A stretch of 64,000 bases of DNA from Neocallimastix lanati (nom. inval.) (taxonomy: Eukaryota > Neocallimastigomycota > Neocallimastigomycetes > Neocallimastigales > Neocallimastigaceae): the NCBI GenBank assembly GCA_016946835.1, contig JACVTC010000050.1, forward strand, positions 508,501 to 572,500, given 5' to 3'. Shown one piece after another: positions 55,374-64,000 of the stretch. Both the position numbers and the translations under genes were made by a program. The notes under the pieces are model-generated. The model was not told where the DNA came from, ran no database searches, and saw only the letters and a program-made list of their open reading frames with translations. Positions within the stretch are counted from its first letter, which is position 1, and every line of letters begins with the position of its first letter.

Positions 55374-55900
55374 TTTATAATTAAATTTATAATTGAATGA
55401 ATATAGGATTAATATAGTAAATAATTTTAATGTATTGAAAATACATCTATATTAATGAAAATAATATATAATACAATATAAAATATAGAATATTAAATAA
55501 AAATAAACTATAATAATAGAATTCAAATAATTACTAAGTTTTATAGAATATAATAATAAAAAAAAGTGGTTTATTACTTTGTATCATTATATTCTATATT
55601 ATAATTTTATTAATTTTATAATATTATTATTATATATATTATTATATATTATTATTATATATTATTATATATTATTATTATATATTATTATATTTACTAT
55701 TTTTAAATTTCATTATTATAATTTTATATAATATTATTATATTTTAAATTTTTAAAGTTCAAAATTGTTTTAATTAAAAATTAAGCAACCAGCATTATTT
55801 ATATATTAATATTTTTTTTTCTAAAGTTAATTTAATTTTAAAGTTTTAGTATATCTTATTATTTCTTATGGATTATTTATAATTATAATCATAATCATAA

Positions 55901-55948
<48 letters not shown>

Positions 55949-55994
55949 TAATAGTAGTATAATATAAAATTTTAAATAAATATATTTTTAAATA

Positions 55995-56028
<34 letters not shown>

Positions 56029-56673
56029 TTTAGTTCATTAATAACGAGATAAAAGTAATAAGAGAAAGAAGAATAAAAGTGTAAATGACATTTATTTGAT
56101 TTCTTCATTATTTTAAACTATTAAATTTATATTGAACAAATTAGTAAAAATAATAATAATAAATTTACCTTATTTTATTTTATTTTTTTTTTTTTAGTTT
56201 CTAGAATGTTATATATATAATATACTATAATAAGATATTTAACCAGTTAAAAAAAAAAAGTAAATATTAAAAAATAAAATAAAAAAAAAAAAGAAAAAGA
56301 AAAAAATAATAAGGGCACAATTTCAATCATTAAAAAAAAAAAAAACGAAACAAAATAAAAAAGAAGAAAAGCAAAAAAGTATATATACTAGTTTTAAATA
56401 ATATAATTATTATTTTTTATTTTATTTTTTTCTTTCTAAAAGGTTACCATAGTTCATTATAAAATTTAATATTCATATTAAGAAAAAAAAAAAAAAAAAA
56501 CAGTAGAAATTTTAAAGATTATTTATAATTATAGTAATTATATATATATTATTATCTTTATCATTTTGTTCCATATAGTATAAATTTAATATATTTATAT
56601 TTTAAATATATATATGTAAATATATACAACCATTATATATATGGTGAATTTATAATTATTTTATTGGAATTCT

Positions 56674-56736
<63 letters not shown>

Positions 56737-56797
56737 AATAATAATCTTTATAAATTTAAATAGATAAAAGATAATAATAATAAGTAAATAAATAATA
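53111..56797. repeat. AT-rich intergenic region with simple repeats
   Basis: It holds an AATAAAT heptamer satellite at about 54545-54824 (roughly 40 units), AT dinucleotide runs, poly-T tracts near 55338-55370, 55904-55947 and 56680-56731, and (ATT)n near 56001-56030. A slightly richer stretch near 53580-53760 (AGCACTTTAGTGCC hairpin) has no open frame. I see no gene. Confidence 0.65.
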
Positions 56798-59092
56798 ATG
56801 AAGTTAAACGAAGATGTTATTTTAAAAATTTATAATGAATTTCTAAATTCAGATTTAGAAAGTAAAAGTAATTTAAGACATGCATGTCCATTTATTTATA
56901 GAAATTATTATGATGCACGTTATATTGAAATTAATAATGACATTTTAAAATTATATTTCAAATATTTACTATCTAAATCCAATTCCGGTACAACAGACCA
57001 ACCTTTACAATCCAATTCATTTGAAAGTTATCAAAAAACTATTAATTCATTTCAGAATTTAAGAATAAGAAATATAACTAGTAACTGTATTGAATATTTC
57101 TTTGAAATTATTTTAAAGTTATTTAAAACCAATTCTAATTTACTCAATGAATTAAACCAATATTATCAACGAGTAAAAGACCCTTCTATTAATAACTTGT
57201 ACAATCCTTTTGCTTTAAATTCTTCTTTGTTATGGAAGAATGTGGCTTCAATTAGAAATGGAATTACTACTAATTTTTCAACATCTACTTATTTTAGTCA
57301 AGTAAAACCATCTCATAGTATAATTAATAATGAAGAAAATAATGAAATAAAAAATGATGATGAAAGGGAAGAAAAAGAAAAAGATAATGATAATGATAAC
57401 GATATTGCCTTAAAATTAAATTCTAATAAGGTTCCATTTCGTCTACTTTACAATAATAGTAATTCACAGAAGACAATTATTCAATCTATATTAAAATTTG
57501 CTATGGAACAAGGTTTTCAACAAAATATAAATTTATCATATGATGATTTTACCTATCAACAAAGAATGGCATTAGAAGGAATTTTTGAAGCCTTTTTTAA
57601 TGTACTTCAAGATAAATTTTGTTGTCAGCATTTAAATATTATTCCAAATTTTATTCATTTATATAAATTTGAACTTTATAATTGTCAATTTAATTATAAT
57701 ATTTGTATACCATGGTCTCCTCATCTTACAACCATTAAAGTGATTGATAGTAGAATAAAATTGATAATTGATGGTCATCAATGTCCAAGACTAAAATATT
57801 TAACAATAGATGAAGAAGCTTCCTTGAAATTAATTAGTAGAAACTACAATGATTTTGATCATATGGAAAGATTGCAATTGAGGAATATTTATTTTTTTGG
57901 TACATCACAACTTCCAATATTTAATCATTTAAAGAGTTTAAGATTAAATAACTATCCTTCATTAAATGTCACCATACCTACGATGAATGATCTTCAGGAA
58001 CTATTTATTCAAGATAATCAACTCTGTGAAAATATTTATATTAAACCTCAGCCTAATTTGAAATTTTTAAGACTTTGGAATTTCCATTCCTGTCTTAATT
58101 TAGTAAATGAAGATATTAATTTTATTTATTCAAATTATAATATCATGAATAATAATAATAATAATAATTATGGAAAAGAGGATCAAACCATTTTAACTAT
58201 GGATATTCATCGTTTTTCCACTCTATCGACCTCCTCCAATTTATCTGTTGGATCTTCCTCTTCTAATTCTAGTTCTACATCAGCAATAACAACAACTTCT
58301 TTATTTTCTGAAGCTGATAGTCCGTTGGATTGTCCAACTTATTTCCCAAAAGTGGAATATTTAAGAATAGGATATTGTAATGATCTACTTTTCATTAAAC
58401 AAATTTCTCAACGTATTTCTACAATTACTATTAAAAAATCCTCGACCACTAATCTTTCAATATCAAATAATTCTATTTCCCATCCTACTGGATCAAATAT
58501 TACAGATCAACCTCAAGAAAAGAAACGTTTAAGACGTTTTAATCTTTTATTCCCAAATCTTAAGACCCTTGTCATTGAAAGAAATTGTGATTTAGTTGAC
58601 TATTTAAAATGGTTTATTCCTACTTTATCAAATTTAACCACTTTAATTTTTAAAGATTGTCGTTGGGGTGGAGGTATACCAGTTCATCTTGAGATAATAA
58701 ATAATACAGAATTTGCTAGTACGAATAGGATAAATAGAAGTGGTTATAGTAGTAATAGTAGTATCAATAATAATAGTGAAAGTGGTAGTAGAAGTGGTAG
58801 TAGAATATCATTCTTACGAAATTCATATGATCGTTTAAAGGGTAAAATAGAAGAAGAGGAAGAGGAAGAACAAGAAAAAGTTGAACAAACTTTATTACGT
58901 TCAAATAATTTACAAGCGGTATTACAAAAGATGAGACTACCCACCAATCTTTCAGAAATAATATTTATTAATTGTTCTGAAGATTTAACTCAATTTATAC
59001 AAACAATTTTAAAATCACGTCATCTTTCCATTAAATTTACTGATATTCAATGTAGTGATTACCAATTAAAACAATGGTGGGCCATGTTTTAA
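56798..59092 (+). CDS. F-box-like / leucine-rich repeat protein
   Basis: A 764-residue host protein without introns. Residues 1 to about 45 (LNEDVILKIYNEFLNSDLESKSNLRHACP) resemble a degenerate F-box, which would link to Skp1 in an SCF ubiquitin ligase. Residues about 284-434 contain irregular leucine-rich repeats (LYKFELYNCQF, LKYLTIDEEASLKLI, LKSLRLNNYPSLNVTI, LKFLRLWNF), with further repeat-like strands near 530-620 and 720-764. Low-complexity linkers include an acidic Lys/Asp stretch (about 180-205), Asn run (about 450), Ser/Thr block (about 478-504) and Glu run (about 683-693). No signal peptide or membrane segment is seen. The start is the first ATG after a poly-T and AT-rich upstream region. 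Substrate and function are unknown. The F-box call is an inference from position and pattern only. Confidence 0.75.
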   Translation: MKLNEDVILKIYNEFLNSDLESKSNLRHACPFIYRNYYDARYIEINNDILKLYFKYLLSKSNSGTTDQPLQSNSFESYQKTINSFQNLRIRNITSNCIEYFFEIILKLFKTNSNLLNELNQYYQRVKDPSINNLYNPFALNSSLLWKNVASIRNGITTNFSTSTYFSQVKPSHSIINNEENNEIKNDDEREEKEKDNDNDNDIALKLNSNKVPFRLLYNNSNSQKTIIQSILKFAMEQGFQQNINLSYDDFTYQQRMALEGIFEAFFNVLQDKFCCQHLNIIPNFIHLYKFELYNCQFNYNICIPWSPHLTTIKVIDSRIKLIIDGHQCPRLKYLTIDEEASLKLISRNYNDFDHMERLQLRNIYFFGTSQLPIFNHLKSLRLNNYPSLNVTIPTMNDLQELFIQDNQLCENIYIKPQPNLKFLRLWNFHSCLNLVNEDINFIYSNYNIMNNNNNNNYGKEDQTILTMDIHRFSTLSTSSNLSVGSSSSNSSSTSAITTTSLFSEADSPLDCPTYFPKVEYLRIGYCNDLLFIKQISQRISTITIKKSSTTNLSISNNSISHPTGSNITDQPQEKKRLRRFNLLFPNLKTLVIERNCDLVDYLKWFIPTLSNLTTLIFKDCRWGGGIPVHLEIINNTEFASTNRINRSGYSSNSSINNNSESGSRSGSRISFLRNSYDRLKGKIEEEEEEEQEKVEQTLLRSNNLQAVLQKMRLPTNLSEIIFINCSEDLTQFIQTILKSRHLSIKFTDIQCSDYQLKQWWAMF

Positions 59093-59589
59093 ATAATAAT
59101 GATAATAATAATAAAATATATTACATATATATATATATTATTATAATAAAGATGCAACTTTATATGTATAAAAAAAAAAAAAAACTATATATATTAAATT
59201 AAGAATTAAGAAATTCAACTATATTAAAAAAAAAAAAAAATAAATTAAAAATATTTTTTTTTAAAAAAATTAAAATAATCAAAATGAAATTATATAGATT
59301 AAATTAAGAATATTACTTAATAAAAATAGTATATATATAACATAAATTTGCACTTAATATAAATAATAAAGATAAAAAAAAATATCACATTATAAATAAT
59401 AAAATAACAAAATTTATATTAGTATTAAGTATATTATTATAAAAATTTAAATAAGCAATATCAATGAAATAAAATCTTTTTAAATATTTATTTATTCATT
59501 CTATAAAAATAATAATTAAAAAAAAGAAATATATATAAAATATATATAGCTTATAGTTTATCATAAATAAAATTTATACAAGCGAGTAA

Positions 59590-59686
<97 letters not shown>

Positions 59687-59964
59687 GTAATAATAAAATT
59701 TTATCATCAACTACTACATGTCCTAATTTTATTTTATACATTGATAATCTCATCACTTTATAATATATATATATATATATATATATTTTATTTTATTTTA
59801 TTTTATTTTTTAATTTTAATAAATAAAACATGCATAAAACAAATCACAATTTTTTTTTTTTTTTTTTTTTTTTTCATTTTATTTTTATTTTTATTTTATT
59901 TTTATTTTTATTTTTATTTTTATTTTTATTTTTAATTTTAATTTTAATTTTATTTTTATTTTTA

Positions 59965-59995
<31 letters not shown>

Positions 59996-60046
59996 TTATT
60001 TTTATTTTTATTTTTATTTTTATTTTTATTTTTATTTTTATTTTTA

Positions 60047-60077
<31 letters not shown>

Positions 60078-60136
60078 TTTATTTTTATTTTTATTTTTAT
60101 TTCTATTTTATGCTTTTTTTTTTTTTTTTTAAATTA
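59093..60136. repeat. Convergent intergenic region with AAT and ATTTTT arrays
   Basis: It separates the 3' ends of the two host genes. (AAT)n of about 33 units lies at 59589-59690, and an ATTTTT hexamer array of about 240 bp at 59875-60110. Open frames here are artefacts of the repeats. Confidence 0.75.
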
Positions 60137-60653
60137 TTATTCATTAATCATGGTATTGGATGCAAATAATTCATCTATCACTTTAGTCGCTGATTCCCCT
60201 TCTTTAGATATTATATTATGATTCAATGACATAAATTGATACTAAATATTAATGTATATATAGAATTTTTTTTAATATTCGTATAGTCAATATATCATAT
60301 TATTGATAATAAATTTTTAAAAGATGTGCCAATACCAATGATAATAATAATAAATATATAATATATGTATATAGACATATATTTAATTGAATATATATTT
60401 AATTGGATATAAATATTAAATAAAATATAGAGTTTAATTTTTTGAAAATTTTAAGAATAAATATGAAAATTATTGATAATAATAGTTATATTTTTTAAAT
60501 GTATATTTATTTATATTATAATTTTTTTTTTTTTTTTTTTTTTTTATTTACATTAATATTGGATTGATTTTGTCTTGGAGCTGTAATATTACTAGCTAAT
60601 TCTTGAGGCTGGAATATATTTGTAATTTCATCCGTATTTTTTGATGAAGGACT

Positions 60654-60687
<34 letters not shown>

Positions 60688-62255
60688 TTATTTATATTTT
60701 TTTATATATTAATTATAGAATATATATTTTATATAATATACAATATACAATTAAATAAATAAAAATTGTTAATTATTATTATCATCATCATTATAATAAT
60801 AAATATTTTTATTTATTTTATTTAATTTTAAATGTTAGATACAATTTAAAATTTATATATACTTACGCTTTGAATACATGTTCTCCTTTAATATATATTA
60901 ATTCAAGAGATATCTAAGAATATATATATATATATATATATATTATTATTATTATTATTATTATTTTTAATATAATATTTAAAAAAAAAATATTTTTTGC
61001 AATATAAATATGAATTATTTAATAATGTATAATTTATATAAATATATATTTTTAATTATTGTCTTATAATTTTTTTTATTTTTCTTACTTTTATAGTGGA
61101 ATTAATTTTAGAATTTTGAAGAAGATATCTTCTAGTATTTATTCTTGAACCTGCAAATTCAGCTAAATTTATATCTACAGTTCCAATACTTTCTTGTTGT
61201 TTACCGATACTTGTTTCCTATTTGTGTTTTAATTTTTAATTTTTTTTTTTTTTTTTTTTTGCAATATATATTAAGTTTAAAAAAATTTTTAAAAATTATT
61301 TAATATGATATTTATTTATTTTTATTTATTTATTTATTTTTTATTTTCTATGTTTTATTTTTTTTTAAATTTTATGACTAATAGAAAATATTACTGCTGT
61401 TATTATCAATAATATTATTGTTTCTATCATCATTATTATTACAATTGCTACTACTACCATTACTATTATTATCATCATCATTATTCTTATTGCAATTATT
61501 AATATTAATATTATTCTAATTTTTGTTGTTATTACATTTACTTCTATTATTATTATTTTTATCTTTATTAGAAATCTCCTTACTATTATCATTACTACTT
61601 TTATTGTTATTAGTTTCACTTTTTTTCTTCTTCTTATTAATATTCTTATATTATAAATTAATATTGAAAATAATCATAAAAATAATAAGACAATTACTTG
61701 TTTACGAATCGTAAAGGTCAATATGCAAGGCATTAGTTCTCCATCTTTTCCTATAACCATTGTTATATTATCTATAGTAAATTGTTCCTCCCATGATACT
61801 GCATGTTCATTAATTGGTATCCTTTTTTATTTTATTTTGTTTTATTTTGTTTGAGTTTATCAAATAAGAAATTAATATACATATATAATAAAAAGGAAGA
61901 TATATAGTATATATATTTATATATTAAATAGAGTGTTAAAAGTAATCAATATCATTTTATTTAGTATACATTTTGATAATTTATATTTTGTATCATTTTT
62001 TATTTTTATTATATATATATATATATTTTATATTTTTTATATTCTTATTATATTATTTTTTTAATAAAATTTGAGCTTTTCTTTTTTTTTTTTTTACTTT
62101 TCAGTTTTTCCATGAGAAGAACCGCCAGATTTTAACTTCCATTTGGTATAATATTGTCCTGTAATATGAGGTATATTGACGAGATCATGAATAGTGAATG
62201 TCGCTTTAAAAATAACTTTTCTTGATTTTGGTATGAATAAATTTGAAATATTCAT
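60137..62255 (-). CDS. NT-C2 (EEIG1/EHBP1-type) domain protein, six exons
   Basis: Exons on the minus strand: 62255-62098, 61821-61698, 61217-61089, 60913-60867, 60651-60552, 60241-60137. They sum to 663 nt, 220 residues plus TAA, and every junction keeps phase. Donors are GTAAAA, GTAATT, GTAAGA, GTAAGT and GTAAAT; acceptors end in AG. The start is MNISNLFIPKSRK. The protein reads as the N-terminal C2 domain of the EEIG1/EHBP1 family: VIFKATFTIHDLVNI, QYYTKWKLKSG, VSWEEQFTIDNITM, LTFTIRKQ, IGTVDINLAEFAG, TRRYLLQNSKINSTIKISLEL. Such domains bind membranes or lipids in animals; fungal members are poorly known. The C-terminal 70 residues are polar and unstructured-looking. An Asn/Ser/Lys-rich segment in the second intron (about 61520-61640) could be an extra loop exon but I found no phase-compatible splice pair. 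Confidence 0.82.

Positions 62256-64000
<1,745 letters not shown>

Noticed and set aside
59574-60132. Poly-Leu and FLFLF-type frames near the convergent gene ends
   Set aside because: These are translations of (AAT)n and (ATTTTT)n simple repeats.
61365-61640. Additional Asn/Ser-rich exon of the NT-C2 gene
   Set aside because: The possible donors all fall in a phase that does not fit the neighbouring exons, and the frame meets stops.

Overview
The window is very AT-rich eukaryotic DNA from what looks like an early-diverging fungus. My best guess is an anaerobic gut fungus (Neocallimastigomycota) or something of similar composition. The reasons are long poly-A/T, AAT and ATTTTT tracts, Asn-rich proteins, short AT-rich introns with GTAAG/GTAAA donors, and Tf1-like chromodomain Ty3/Gypsy elements typical of fungi. 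The assignment is an inference and is not proven here.

Positions 1 to about 52,400 are a nested graveyard of LTR retrotransposons, read here as fossils. Two lineages alternate. Lineage 1 (Z, A, C, E, and probably R) has separate gag and pol frames or gag only, a tRNA-type primer binding site (seen in A, C and E), and a conserved stem-loop before the polypurine tract (A, C, E). Target duplications of 4 bp are clear for R and the solo Z LTR, while E fits 5 bp. Lineage 2 (B, D, F; chromoviruses) has one gag-pol frame, 5-bp target duplications, and a primer binding site that matches the start of the element's own transcript, as in fission yeast Tf1. Layout: Z pol 3' end and LTR (1-2345); A, which looks whole (2352-11459); C (11993-26601) with solo LTR G in its 5' LTR and chromovirus B in its pol; solo LTRs R1 and R2 (26606-28686); the gag-only element E (28691-37991) with chromovirus D in its 5' LTR; pol remnant H between inverted repeats (38626-39715); a reversed solo Z LTR (40210-47828) with chromovirus F in it; solo LTR R3 (48590-49322); a decayed Mutator-like DNA transposon on the minus strand (50189-52376) with a D-family solo LTR in it.

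From 52,400 onward the sequence is host-like and low in complexity, with two host genes in convergent orientation. One is an intronless F-box/LRR-like gene on the plus strand (56798-59092). The other is a six-exon gene on the minus strand (60137-62255) that I assembled from exons; it encodes a 220-residue NT-C2 (EEIG1/EHBP1-type) domain protein and no single long ORF reveals it.

The most interesting material is in the cis-acting RNA signals of the elements. There are 11-nt self-primer/PBS pairs that change together between families, a 36-nt leader hairpin with compensatory changes in three chromoviruses, different tandem repeats at the same leader position in each chromovirus, and a UUUAAAC slippery site plus 8-nt spacer plus hairpin at the gag/pol junction of both A and C. 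All comparisons were made by eye, without alignment or database searches.
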